A DNA stretch of 64,000 nt from Janthinobacterium sp. CG3 (GTDB lineage: Bacteria; Pseudomonadota; Gammaproteobacteria; Burkholderiales; Burkholderiaceae_D), in assembly GCF_000344615.1 (NCBI RefSeq), contig NZ_KB467824.1, positions 356,445 to 420,444 on the forward strand, read 5' to 3'. The stretch's first letter is position 1, and each line of letters opens with the position of its first letter. Position numbers and translations under genes: made by a program. The notes beneath the pieces were generated by a model. It did no database searches, was not told where the DNA came from, and saw only the letters and a program-made list of their open reading frames with translations. This document shows positions 9,017 through 16,849 of this stretch, in pieces.

Positions 9017-9508
9017 ATGACTGCCACCTTGCACCCCGACCCGGCGGCGGGCGCCGTCGGGCGCCTACCCTGCACCTGCTTTACGCTGCGTAAAATGGCG
9101 CGCATCGTCTCGCGCCTGTACGACCAGCACCTGGCCGCCGTCGGCCTGAAGACGACCCAGTATTCCTTGTTGAAGTGCGTGCAGCACGCGGCGCTGCCGG
9201 TGGCGCAACTGGCGCTGCTGGTCGGCGTCGAGCGCACCACCGCAACGCGCAACCTGAAGCCGCTGATCGAAGCCGGCTGGGTGGCGCTGCTGCCGGGCGC
9301 GGACAGCCGCCAGCGCATCGCCACGATCACCGACGCGGGCCGGGCCAAGGCGCAACTGGCGCGCGCCGCATGGCGCAACGCCCAGGCCGAACTGGAACTG
9401 GCGCTCGGCCGGGAGGCCGTGCGGGCGCTGCACGAAGGGCTCGATTTTGCGATGTTGCGCCTGGCGCCGCTGCTCGACGAGCCACAGCCCGGCGCGGAAT
9501 TGCCTTAA
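9017..9508 (+). CDS. MarR family winged-helix transcriptional regulator
   Basis: 163 residues. The fold is seen as CFTLRKMARIVSRLYDQHLAAVGLKTTQYSLLK (dimer helix and helix 1), then the winged helix LALLVGVERTTATRNLKPLIEAGWVALLPGADSRQRIATITDAG, where DxRxR-x-x-x-x-T-x-x-G is the classic MarR wing. It is divergent from the thioesterase and probably represses it, itself or both. The inducer is unknown. Confidence 0.88.
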   Translation: MTATLHPDPAAGAVGRLPCTCFTLRKMARIVSRLYDQHLAAVGLKTTQYSLLKCVQHAALPVAQLALLVGVERTTATRNLKPLIEAGWVALLPGADSRQRIATITDAGRAKAQLARAAWRNAQAELELALGREAVRALHEGLDFAMLRLAPLLDEPQPGAELP

Positions 9509-9568
9509 GATGTAGACCTTCGCCAGCCCGGCCGGGCGGGGCGCCGTGGTCAGCAGAGTGAGAGTGTG

Positions 9569-9871
9569 ATGGTTCGTGATACGTATGCATACCGGCAAGT
9601 TGCCGTTGAGTCGCGCCTGGTCGGCGCCGCCGTGCGGATCCGCCCGGTGCCGGGCCAGGCGTTTTCACCGGCGCTGACGGTGCAGTGTGCACGCCGCTTG
9701 AGCGACACCAGCCTGTATCCGCTCGGCACCACCTTCCTGCTGGCGGCGAAGCTGACCGACCGGCTCGGCGGCACGCCCTTTCTGTACGCCTACCACGGCG
9801 ACGCCGACGTGGTGTTGTCGCCGAAGCAGGCCAAAGCCTTCCTGGCCGAGTTCAAGCGCGGACGCATCTAA
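9569..9871 (+). CDS. Hypothetical protein
   Basis: 100 residues (MVRDTYAYRQVAVESRLVG...). No signal peptide, membrane segment or recognised motif; one cysteine (VQCARRL). Composition is ordinary for the genome and the reading frame is consistently GC3-rich, which supports real coding. A GTG at 9566 immediately precedes the ATG and is an alternative start. Stands alone between the MarR gene and the lipoprotein. Function unknown. Confidence 0.6.
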   Translation: MVRDTYAYRQVAVESRLVGAAVRIRPVPGQAFSPALTVQCARRLSDTSLYPLGTTFLLAAKLTDRLGGTPFLYAYHGDADVVLSPKQAKAFLAEFKRGRI

Positions 9872-9899
9872 ACGCAAGATTACGTTCCCGTAGTACTAC

Positions 9900-9925
9900 A
9901 TGGCTATCAAAAATGGCTATCAAAA
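9900..9925. repeat. Tandem 13-bp repeat
   Basis: ATGGCTATCAAAA occurs twice, head to tail, in the AT-rich spacer before the lipoprotein gene. It lies about 10 bases upstream of the putative -35 and could be a duplicated binding site or a simple slippage product. Confidence 0.6.
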
Positions 9926-9933
9926 ATTAAACA

Positions 9934-9963
9934 TTGCCAATTCGTAACCTTGCCCTTTACAAT
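9934..9963 (+). promoter_or_regulatory. Putative promoter of the repeat lipoprotein
   Basis: TTGCCA (9934-9939) and TACAAT (9958-9963) with an 18-base spacer, in an AT-rich stretch upstream of the ATG at 10023. GGAGAAGC provides a ribosome binding site for that gene. Confidence 0.45.
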
Positions 9964-10022
9964 TCGGGCCGTGGTGCTCGGATGCCGCGCGGCGGCGTCA
10001 AGCCTATACAAATGGAGAAGCA

Positions 10023-10343
10023 ATGAAGCGATTTTTAAATAATGGGCTGCTTGGTGCGGTGATGGTCGCGGCGGTCGTTGCCGGATGCGGCGGCGAGCAA
10101 ACCGGCAGCGCGACGCCGGCGCCAAAATTCGCGGCCCAGCGGGTCGGCCTCGACGCCAATCCGACCCCTTCACCGGCCGCGGGATCGTCCCTTGCCTCCA
10201 CCGATGCCAGTGCTTCGGAGCGGACGGTCACGGCATCGTCCACCGCCATCGTCGATGCCAGTGCTTCGGAGCGGGCGGGCGCGGCGTCGCCGGCCGCCTC
10301 CACTGATGCCAGCGCCTCGGAAGCGTTGCCGCCTTCGCCATAA
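10023..10343 (+). CDS. Small lipoprotein with 17-residue repeats
   Basis: 106 residues. A type II signal peptide ends at a lipobox VVAG|C (Cys 24), so the mature protein is lipid-anchored. The rest is Ala/Ser/Thr/Pro-rich, low-complexity and probably disordered. From residue 61 the unit DASASE recurs three times at exactly 17-residue (51-bp) spacing; the first two DNA copies share the same 21-bp core. No enzymatic motif is seen. Probably a surface or periplasmic filler or adhesion stalk; function not assignable. Confidence 0.7.
   Translation: MKRFLNNGLLGAVMVAAVVAGCGGEQTGSATPAPKFAAQRVGLDANPTPSPAAGSSLASTDASASERTVTASSTAIVDASASERAGAASPAASTDASASEALPPSP
10203..10322. repeat. 51-bp in-frame coding repeat, about 2.3 copies
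   Basis: The core beginning GATGCCAGTGCTTCGGAG starts at 10203 and 10254, and a diverged copy (GATGCCAGCGCCTCGGA) starts at 10305. The 51-bp period keeps the lipoprotein frame open, so copy number could vary between strains without disrupting it. Confidence 0.75.
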
Positions 10344-10555
10344 TCTTCCGGCCCAACCGGCTACCACCGGCTACCACCGGCTGCCACGGGCCGGGCGCTG
10401 CTGCGCCTAGTCCGGTATGGCGTCCGGCTTCGAATTGCTGTGTGTACGTACAGTATTATGCTAAAGTAAACATGTGTTAAGGCGCCATCAAGCGATCGCC
10501 TGGCGCGCCATCAAGCCATTTTTATTGTGTATCTTTTCACGCAAGGACGCAGAGC

Positions 10556-10987
10556 ATGCCATTCGATTTCCCTGTCAATATCAGCTCCCGGTTCAGCGCC
10601 ACATCCTGGACCGAAACGCCGATTAGCGACGTCGCCGGCGCGGGCAAGCTGAGCCGCGCGACAATTGTTAACGCACTGAGCGGCGGCATCGAAGGCGAGG
10701 GCGCCCTGGAGTACCAACTGGCCTATCCGGCCGTCGCCGGCGGCGACGTGCCTTTTATCGGATACGAACGCATCGTCTCGCTTGCCGCCGGACGCGAGGG
10801 CAGCTTTATCGTCAAACATGACGGTTGCTTTTCGCCGCTGGCCGGCGTCAGCGGCAAACTCGACATCGTGCCCGGCAGCGGCACCGGCGTGTTTGCCAAC
10901 GTTGGCGGCAGCGGCATCATCAAGGCTGTTGCGGGCGAGCACGGCGGTGAATACTGCCTGGTGTTGGACCGGCTCCGCGGCGCCTAG
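10556..10987 (+). CDS. DUF3224 domain-containing protein
   Basis: 143 residues. It begins like the family (SRFSATSWTETPISDVAGAGKLSRATI) and continues with GGIEGEGALEYQLAYP, FIGYERIVSLAAGREGSFIVKHDG and a Gly-rich end (GSGTGVFANVGGSG). DUF3224 proteins are small beta-barrel proteins of unknown role, cytoplasmic by the lack of a signal. A perfect 10-bp palindrome TGTACGTACA at 10443-10452 lies in the 212-base upstream gap, beside TATTAT, and could be an operator. Confidence 0.82.
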   Translation: MPFDFPVNISSRFSATSWTETPISDVAGAGKLSRATIVNALSGGIEGEGALEYQLAYPAVAGGDVPFIGYERIVSLAAGREGSFIVKHDGCFSPLAGVSGKLDIVPGSGTGVFANVGGSGIIKAVAGEHGGEYCLVLDRLRGA

Positions 10988-11021
10988 CGCGCAGCGGAGC
11001 CGGCTTGGCGGCGTGCGCCGG

Positions 11022-12254
11022 TTAGCGCATGGCTACCACTTTCAGCGCGGCCACGCGGTCGCGGCCGAAGGTCCAGATCACGGCGGTGCAGCCGAGGGCG
11101 AACAGGCCGCCGACCACCATCGCGCTGCCGACGCCGAGATGGTCGACGGCAATGCCGCCCACCAGCGCGCCCGACGCCAGCCCCACTTGGGCGGTGGCGA
11201 CGAACAAGGCGCTGCTGCCTTCCATCAGATCGGGCGCGGCCTTGTACATCCAGGTCTGCACCGAGATCGGCATGGCGCCGAAGGCCAGGCCCCAAATTCC
11301 CACCAGCACCGTGGCGGCGATCTGGTTGGCGCCGAACAGCGGCATCGCCAGCGCGGCCAGGCCCAGCACCAGGGACGTGGCGATCAACGCGCCGCGTTCG
11401 CTTTTGCCCACCGCCCAGCCACCCAGCATGTTGCCGACGAATCCAGTCACGCCGTAGGCCAGCAGCAAGGCGCTGATGACGGTCGCCGGCATGTCGGCCA
11501 CTTGCGCCAGGAACGGCGAAATGTAGGTATAAGCGGCGAACTGGCCGACAAACAGCAAGGCGGTGGCGATCAGCCCGAGCCGCGCCTTGCGGATGCCCAG
11601 GATGGCCGGCAACTGGCGCAGGCGGATCGCCTGGGTTGGCGGCAGAGCCGGCAGCAGGAAGGCCTGGCCCAGCAGGACCAGCACGGCAATCGCGCTGGCC
11701 GAGCCGAACGCGACGCGCCAGCCGACCAGTTCGCCGATCAGGGCGCCGGCCGGCACGCCGGCCACCGTGCCCAGCGAGACGCCGGCGAAGATCATCGCCA
11801 TGGCGCGCGCGGCGTGCGCCGGCGACACCAGGCGCGGCCCGACCGCGGTGCCGATGGCCCAGAAGCCGCCGACGCCGACGCCGAGCAGGGCGCGCCCGGC
11901 GAGTATCCAGCCGAACGACGGCGCCAGCGCGACGATCAGGTTCGACAGCACCAGCAGCGCCGTCAGCGCCAGCAGCACGATGCGGCGGTCGAGCCGGCCC
12001 GAACCGACCGTGACGAGGACGGCGGCGAAGGCCGCCACCACGCCGGGCGTGGTGATCATCAGCCCGGCCTGGCCCTTGGTGATGCCGAGGTCGGCCGCCA
12101 TCGCCGGCAGCAGGCCGACCGGCAGGAATTCCGAAGTGACCAGCGCAAAGGCGCCGATGCCGACCGAGGCCACCGCCAGCCAGGGCGACAGGCCGGGCGG
12201 GGTCGGCGCTTCGGCCGGCGGCGGCGCGGCGGCGTTGTGTTGGTTGGCGTGCAT
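11022..12254 (-). CDS. MFS efflux transporter, DHA1-type (AraJ/YdhP-like)
   Basis: 410 residues with about 12 hydrophobic segments after a short cytoplasmic leader rich in Ala/Pro. Family marks: ALVTSEFLPVGLLPAMAADLGITKGQAG in helix 1 and loop, GRALLGVGVGGFWAIG (antiporter-like motif in helix 4-5 region). These are typical of drug/sugar/purine exporters of the DHA1 group. It is divergent from a TetR-type gene with a palindromic operator between them, the usual pump-repressor layout. Substrate unknown. Confidence 0.87.
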   Translation of the reverse strand: MHANQHNAAAPPPAEAPTPPGLSPWLAVASVGIGAFALVTSEFLPVGLLPAMAADLGITKGQAGLMITTPGVVAAFAAVLVTVGSGRLDRRIVLLALTALLVLSNLIVALAPSFGWILAGRALLGVGVGGFWAIGTAVGPRLVSPAHAARAMAMIFAGVSLGTVAGVPAGALIGELVGWRVAFGSASAIAVLVLLGQAFLLPALPPTQAIRLRQLPAILGIRKARLGLIATALLFVGQFAAYTYISPFLAQVADMPATVISALLLAYGVTGFVGNMLGGWAVGKSERGALIATSLVLGLAALAMPLFGANQIAATVLVGIWGLAFGAMPISVQTWMYKAAPDLMEGSSALFVATAQVGLASGALVGGIAVDHLGVGSAMVVGGLFALGCTAVIWTFGRDRVAALKVVAMR

Positions 12255-12336
12255 ATATATCTCCAGACAGGGTTGGGGTTAGGGATGGTGTGGTACGGGT
12301 CTCCCGGCCGGCTACCCTGGTGCGGGCGCTGGCTCC

Positions 12337-12409
12337 TTGTGTTTTTTACCGGTCAGTATATAATCGGTCAAGAAGCTGTTCTTGTCAATTAATTTATTAC
12401 CGATCGGTA
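12337..12409. promoter_or_regulatory. Divergent promoter region with TetR operator
   Basis: TTGTGT (12337-12342) and TATAAT (12359-12364), 16 bases apart, would transcribe the TetR gene. Between them lies TACCGGTCAGTA (12347-12358), and a related perfect palindrome TACCGATCGGTA is at 12398-12409, overlapping the ATG. On the other strand TTGACA (12388-12383) and GATTAT (12365-12360), 17 apart, could serve the MFS gene. Two 10/12-similar sites placed on both promoters fit a TetR repressor controlling both genes. Confidence 0.6.
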
Positions 12410-13023
12410 TGAAACAAATTAAAGTCCCCATGAAAGTCGGCCGTCCGCGCACCTTCGACGCCGACGAGGCGCTCGACTGCGCCATGAAGGTGTTTTGGGA
12501 AAAGGGTTACGAGGGCAGTTCGTTGCCGGAGTTGACCAAGGCGATGGGCATGAACCGGCCCAGCCTGTACGCCGTGTTCGGCAACAAGGAGGCGCTGTTC
12601 CACAAGGCGCTGGAGCGCTACAGCGACACGCGCATGCACTTTTTCGACGCGGCGCTGGCCTTGCCGAGCGCCCGCGCGGTGGTCGAGCGGCTGCTGTTTG
12701 ATTACGTCGACGCGCAGACCGGGGTGGACGTGCCGCACGGTTGCCTCGGCGTCAACGCGGCGCTGGCCTGCAGCGACGACGCGCTGCCGATCCGCGACGA
12801 GTTGGCGGCGCGGCGCCTGCGCAGCGAGTTGAAATTGCGCACGCGTCTGGCGCGCGCACAGGGGGAGGGCGACTTGCCGGCTGGGTCATGTCCGGAAAAG
12901 CTGGCCCGCTACGTGATGACGGTGACGCAGGGCATGGCGGTGCAGGCGGCGGCCGGCGTGCCGCGCGAACAGTTGCGCGAACTGGCCGAGCTATTGTTGC
13001 TCGGCTGGCCGTACGGCAGTTAA
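12409..13023 (+). CDS. TetR/AcrR family transcriptional regulator
   Basis: 204 residues from ATG 12409; ATG 12430 (MKVGRPRTF) is possible, since the palindrome overlaps the first start. The N-terminal DNA-binding domain is clear: GRPRTFDADEALDCAMKVFWEKGYEGSSLPELTKAMGMNRPSLYAVFGNKEALFHKALERY. The C-terminal ligand domain has HGCLGVNAALACSDDA, like the TetR_C_16/YxaF branch. It probably represses itself and the divergent MFS pump. Confidence 0.9.
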   Translation: MKQIKVPMKVGRPRTFDADEALDCAMKVFWEKGYEGSSLPELTKAMGMNRPSLYAVFGNKEALFHKALERYSDTRMHFFDAALALPSARAVVERLLFDYVDAQTGVDVPHGCLGVNAALACSDDALPIRDELAARRLRSELKLRTRLARAQGEGDLPAGSCPEKLARYVMTVTQGMAVQAAAGVPREQLRELAELLLLGWPYGS

Positions 13024-13085
13024 GCTGGCGGGCCGGCAGCGCCCGGGGGCTTACGCCCTTGGTTTGAAAGGAGGTAAGCGCACGC

Positions 13086-13427
13086 CTACAGCGCCGCCGG
13101 ATCGATCGACTTGGCCAGCGCGTCGGGCGCCTTGCGGCGCCAGGCGGCGGTCAGCACGGCGGCCAACATGTCCAGTTCGGCCAGCTCCAGCGTCACGGTG
13201 ATGCCGGCCAGGCGCTCGCCCCACCACAGCTCCTTGCAGCCGTCGGTGGTGATGATGGCGGCGATGCGCGCCGCCTCCGGGTCCAGCATCACGTTGATAT
13301 GGTCGTCGTCCGGCAGGGTCGCGAAGATCTTTCCGCCGACGCGGAACGACGGGCGCTCGTGGTGTTCTTCTTCGGTCGCGTCGGGAAATGACAGCGCCAG
13401 ATAGCGCAGCTCGTTCAAATCAACCAT
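13086..13427 (-). CDS. MmcQ/YjbR family protein
   Basis: 113 residues. Recognised by LNELRYLALSFPDATEEEHHERPSFRVGGKIFATL, the double-wing fold seen in YjbR/CyaY-like proteins, and ELWWGERLAGITVTLELAELD. Members are small cytoplasmic proteins of unknown function, suspected of DNA binding. GGAGACGAGG precedes the ATG. Confidence 0.88.
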   Translation of the reverse strand: MVDLNELRYLALSFPDATEEEHHERPSFRVGGKIFATLPDDDHINVMLDPEAARIAAIITTDGCKELWWGERLAGITVTLELAELDMLAAVLTAAWRRKAPDALAKSIDPAAL

Positions 13428-13532
13428 GATCCTCGTCTCCTCGTTGCCTTTTCAGCCGGACTTAAGCGTACTTGTATTTTGCCACGCGGCTCCAACCTGC
13501 GGTGTAGGCAATCAGAAAAGAAAGGGCTAACG

Positions 13533-13940
13533 ATGATTCACATCCGTGAAATCGATCATATTGTGTTACGCGTACTTGACCTAGAGGCGATGGCGCGCTT
13601 CTATTGCGATGTGCTGGGTTGCACGGTCGAGCGGCGCCGCGATGACATCGGCCTGCTGCAACTGCGCGCCGGCGCCTGCCTGGTCGACCTGGTGCCGGTG
13701 GACGGCAAGCTGGGCCGCATGGGCGGCGCCGCGCCCGGACCCGCGGGGCGCAACCTGGACCACGTCTGCTTCCGCGTCGAACCGTTCGACGAGGCCGCCA
13801 TCCGCGCCGACCTGGCGGCGGCCGGCGTCGCCAGCGGGCCGGCGGCGCTGCGCTACGGCGCCGAAGGCGAGGGGTGGTCGATATATCTGCTCGATCCCGA
13901 GGGCAACACGGTCGAACTGAAGGGGCCGTCGGGCGCCTGA
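13533..13940 (+). CDS. VOC family protein (glyoxalase/dioxygenase fold)
   Basis: 135 residues from the ATG with AAAGGG 8 bases upstream. Two beta-alpha-beta-beta-beta units: IREIDHIVLRVLDLEAMARFYCDVLGCTVERR and LDHVCFRVEPFDEAAIRADL, ending in YLLDPEGNTVELKGP. The His in DHIVLRV, the His in LDHVCF and Glu in NTVELKG fit the metal site of the superfamily. Members include glyoxalase I and fosfomycin resistance enzymes; the substrate cannot be told. Confidence 0.87.
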   Translation: MIHIREIDHIVLRVLDLEAMARFYCDVLGCTVERRRDDIGLLQLRAGACLVDLVPVDGKLGRMGGAAPGPAGRNLDHVCFRVEPFDEAAIRADLAAAGVASGPAALRYGAEGEGWSIYLLDPEGNTVELKGPSGA

Positions 13941-13963
13941 GGCCAATGTGTCCCAAGCTCAAT

Positions 13964-13984
13964 CCCGCGATATGCGGGCTTTTT
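13964..13984 (+). terminator. Rho-independent terminator after the VOC gene
   Basis: CCCGC (13964-13968), loop GATAT, GCGGG (13974-13978), then C and five T. It lies 24 bases after the stop at 13940. Confidence 0.75.
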
Positions 13985-14025
13985 GTTATAGTTAACGCTA
14001 TTTTCCAATTGGGCGAGGCGGCAAG

Positions 14026-14421
14026 ATGAAGGGTGCGGGCGGAAGCGACGGCGGGGTGGGCCAGTTTTTCATTGGCTTGGTCATGATGTGCGCCGGTTTT
14101 TACATGTTGTTCAAGGCGATCGATGTCAGTTCCAGTTTCGGCATGGGCGCGCGCGTCTTTGGCTGGTCCGGTTACGGCGGCTCGTATGGCGTGTCCGGTG
14201 GCATGATATTGGTGCCGTTCGTGTTTGGCGTCGGCATAGTGTTTTACAAGGCCGGCAGCTATCTAGGTTGGACGCTGGCGATCGGTTCGCTGGCGGCGCT
14301 GTTGTTCGGCGTGATCACTTCGGTTAATTTCAGTCTGCGCAGCATGAGCGCGTTTGATTTGCTGGTCATTCTGGTGCTGGCCGTTGGCGGCCTGGGCTTG
14401 TTTTTGCGCTCGCTGAGGTAA
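14026..14421 (+). CDS. Small four-helix membrane protein, unknown
   Basis: 131 residues with four hydrophobic segments (about 11-31, 62-80, 84-105, 112-128). The first loop is Gly/Ser/aromatic-rich (SSSFGMGARVFGWSGYGGSYG). The frame uses more A/T than its neighbours. GGCGAGGCGGCAAG precedes the ATG. No family recognised; it stands alone between a terminator and the convergent FHA gene. Confidence 0.7.
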   Translation: MKGAGGSDGGVGQFFIGLVMMCAGFYMLFKAIDVSSSFGMGARVFGWSGYGGSYGVSGGMILVPFVFGVGIVFYKAGSYLGWTLAIGSLAALLFGVITSVNFSLRSMSAFDLLVILVLAVGGLGLFLRSLR

Positions 14422-14474
14422 ACCGGGGCGCAAGCCCAGGGCCAGACCCCGTGGGGGCGGCGCCGGCTTGCTGT

Positions 14475-15461
14475 TTAATCCGCCTGCTCGTCGTTGTCGT
14501 CGGCTTCGCCGCCAGCGGCCGCTTTGGCGCGGTCGGCGTCGACGCCGGCTTTCAGCGCGGCGGCGCGCTTGAGGAACTCGTCCGGGCTGTGGTCCGGGCT
14601 GAGCCGGAACGCCGGCGGCAGCAGCACCGACATGTACGGCTCGTCTGCCAGGCGGCCGTGCTGTTGCAGGTTGCTCATCAGGGCCAGGCTGGAGCCGACC
14701 AGCAGCAGCGCCAGGCAGGTCGCCGCCAGGCGGCGCGGATGGCGCGGCTTGATCGTGCGCAGGTGGAAAAACACCATGCCGCAGACGATCGCGATCAGCG
14801 CGTGCCGGCCGTAGCGCGTCAACCATTCCAGCGAGTACGAGTAGGCTACCACGGAGCTGAGCAGTTCCCACGCCTGCAGCGCGACCATGCCGCAGCCGAG
14901 GATGAACAGGTGGCGCCCCAGCCGCGCGTGGCGGCCGAACAGGCGGTTGCCGAAGGCCCAGACGGCGCCCCACACCAGGCCGCCGGCCAGCGCGTACGAC
15001 AGCACCAGCAGGTAGGCCACCGCCTGGAACGGCTGGGCGTCGCTGAGCCAGGTGCTCAGCACGGTGGTGGCGCCGACCAGTCCCAGTCCCAGCAGCGCCG
15101 GCGTGCCGCCCTCCCAGCCGTGCATGGTGGTGTCGGCCGCTTCCGCCGGCACCGGGTGGTCGGCGCCGCGCAGGCGCAGGTTGGTGTGGCCCAGCCGCAC
15201 CACGGTGTCGCCGTCGAGCGCGATGCTGGCCAGGCGCTTGCCGCGGTGGACGCTGCCGTTCTGGCTGCCCAGGTCGCGCAGCACCGGCCGGCCGTCGGCG
15301 TCGGCCTCGATCACGGCGTGGCACGCGGCGGTGTGGGCGTCGTCGAGGATGACGTCGTTGTCGTAGCCGCGCCCGAGGCGGATCGGCAGCGCGCCGGCCT
15401 GGTGGCGGTTCAGCACCTCGCCGTTGCGCGCCAGCGTTTCAATCCAGTACGGCGGCCTCAC
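14475..15461 (-). CDS. FHA-domain protein with C-terminal membrane region
   Basis: 328 residues from a GTG whose last two bases overlap the TGA of the protease gene upstream (GTGA, 4-base overlap), so translation is coupled. FHA core: LPIRLGRGYDNDVILDDAHTA (residues 25-45), CHAVIEAD, DLGSQNGSVHRGKRL (63-77); FHA domains bind phosphothreonine. About six hydrophobic helices follow (residues about 115-290), then a charged Asp/Ala tail. The open frame extends 59 codons further upstream but only as a shadow of the protease. An FHA on a membrane protein with a secreted protease partner is unusual. Confidence 0.82.
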   Translation of the reverse strand: MRPPYWIETLARNGEVLNRHQAGALPIRLGRGYDNDVILDDAHTAACHAVIEADADGRPVLRDLGSQNGSVHRGKRLASIALDGDTVVRLGHTNLRLRGADHPVPAEAADTTMHGWEGGTPALLGLGLVGATTVLSTWLSDAQPFQAVAYLLVLSYALAGGLVWGAVWAFGNRLFGRHARLGRHLFILGCGMVALQAWELLSSVVAYSYSLEWLTRYGRHALIAIVCGMVFFHLRTIKPRHPRRLAATCLALLLVGSSLALMSNLQQHGRLADEPYMSVLLPPAFRLSPDHSPDEFLKRAAALKAGVDADRAKAAAGGEADDNDEQAD

Positions 15462-16813
15462 GGCTTGCCCCCGCGGGCGATGGCGTCGAGGAAGACGCGG
15501 GCGCTGCGCAGGCCGTTGTCGTAGGACACGCCGCGGGCGTCGATGCGGCTTTGCAGGCTCATCAGGCCGCTGTCGGCGCTGGCCGTCAGCAGCGCGAAGT
15601 CGTACAGGCCGGCGAATTTGCGGTAGGCGCGCACGCACAGCACCGCCCGCAGCGGCAGGCTGTGGTTCTTGACGAATTGCTCGGTGCAGCTCGGGCCGGT
15701 CAGGTGGGCGTCCTTGTGGCTGCCAAAGTGCTCGTTCTTGAACGCGGCGCCGGCCAGTTCGGCGAAGCGCACCGGCCCCAGCGTGTTACTGCGCAGGAAT
15801 TCGTGGCGCATCGAGATTTGCCCGGTCTGCAGCGTGCCGGAGATGAAAATCGCCGCCTCCATCGCGCAACTGGTGTTGTCGATCATGAAGGGGGTGTCGG
15901 TCTTGACGTTGGAGCGGCCCCAGCAGCGCATTTGTTCCGATTCGCGCACCGGCACCCGGTACGGCCCCATCGCCTTCAAGGTCAGCGGCGTGCCCAGCAG
16001 GCGCTCGACCAGCATGGCTTGATGGGCCAGCAATTGTTCGCTGACGACCGGCTTGAAATCCTTGGGCGGTTTGGCCTGCGCCGCCACCTTGTTCAGCAAT
16101 TGCTGGGCGTAGCGGGCCGGCACCAGGAAGCTCACCAGCTCGCCGTCCAGCCGCTTCGAGACGTTCACGCCGGCCACGTCGCCGTCGACGGTGACGCTGG
16201 GGCCGCCGCTCATGCCCGAGTTGATCGGGCCGGTAAACATCAGTTGTTCGTAAAAGCTGCGCAGGATGACGCCGTTGTAGGAGCCTTCGGAAATGGCGAA
16301 GCCGAGGTCGAGCGGATTGCCCAGCGAATACAAATACTGGCCCTGGGTCAGCGCGGCGAGCTGGTCGGGCATCTTGAAAAAGCCGGTGCCGTTGCGGTTG
16401 ACCCGCACCACGGCCAAGTCGTGCAGCACGTCGACGGCGAGCAGTTCGACGTTGCCGCGGCGCCCGCCGGTGTCGACCCATTCGCCGACGTAGGTGTCCG
16501 GGTCCAGCGCGAATTGCGAGACGACGTGGTAATTGGTGACGACCAGGTTGCCGGTGCCGATCAGGAAGCCCGAGCCGACCGACGATTGGGTGCGGCCGCT
16601 CTTGAGCAGCACGCGCACCTGCAGGATGTCGTTCTTGGCGGAAGAATACAGTTTTTGCGCGGCGGTGGACGGCGCCGGTAACGCCGCCGTCGTGCCGGTA
16701 TCGGCCGTGGCCGTGGCCGTGGTGGTGGGCGGCGCCTCGGCCGGCGTCGGCGGCGCCGCGATGGCGGCGCCGCTCAGGCAGGCCAGCCACAGCGCGAGCT
16801 TAGGTAAATTCAT
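15458..16813 (-). CDS. Secreted trypsin-like serine protease (S1C/HtrA-like catalytic domain)
   Basis: 451 residues with a signal peptide (LALWLACLSGAAIAA) and a Pro/Thr/Ala linker (21-50). Catalytic triad: His 96 in VVTNYHVV, Asp 132 in VLHDLAVV, Ser 202 in NSGMSGGPS. No PDZ domain follows; instead there is a ~220-residue C-terminal extension with cysteines (RCWGRSNVKTD, NTSCAMEAA, GPSCTEQF, AVLCVRAYRK) that probably form disulfides. AGGAG precedes the ATG. Co-transcribed with the FHA gene by overlap. Confidence 0.85.
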   Translation of the reverse strand: MNLPKLALWLACLSGAAIAAPPTPAEAPPTTTATATADTGTTAALPAPSTAAQKLYSSAKNDILQVRVLLKSGRTQSSVGSGFLIGTGNLVVTNYHVVSQFALDPDTYVGEWVDTGGRRGNVELLAVDVLHDLAVVRVNRNGTGFFKMPDQLAALTQGQYLYSLGNPLDLGFAISEGSYNGVILRSFYEQLMFTGPINSGMSGGPSVTVDGDVAGVNVSKRLDGELVSFLVPARYAQQLLNKVAAQAKPPKDFKPVVSEQLLAHQAMLVERLLGTPLTLKAMGPYRVPVRESEQMRCWGRSNVKTDTPFMIDNTSCAMEAAIFISGTLQTGQISMRHEFLRSNTLGPVRFAELAGAAFKNEHFGSHKDAHLTGPSCTEQFVKNHSLPLRAVLCVRAYRKFAGLYDFALLTASADSGLMSLQSRIDARGVSYDNGLRSARVFLDAIARGGKP

Positions 16814-16849
16814 GCATCTCCTGGGAAATCGTGCCGGCGCGACAAACGA

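Noticed and set aside
9900-9925. CRISPR-like repeat
   Set aside because: Only two adjoining 13-bp copies with no spacers; no other CRISPR-like array or cas gene in the window.
15462-15638. 59-codon N-terminal extension of the FHA protein
   Set aside because: Arg/Pro-rich shadow of the protease gene; the GTGA overlap gives a natural start.
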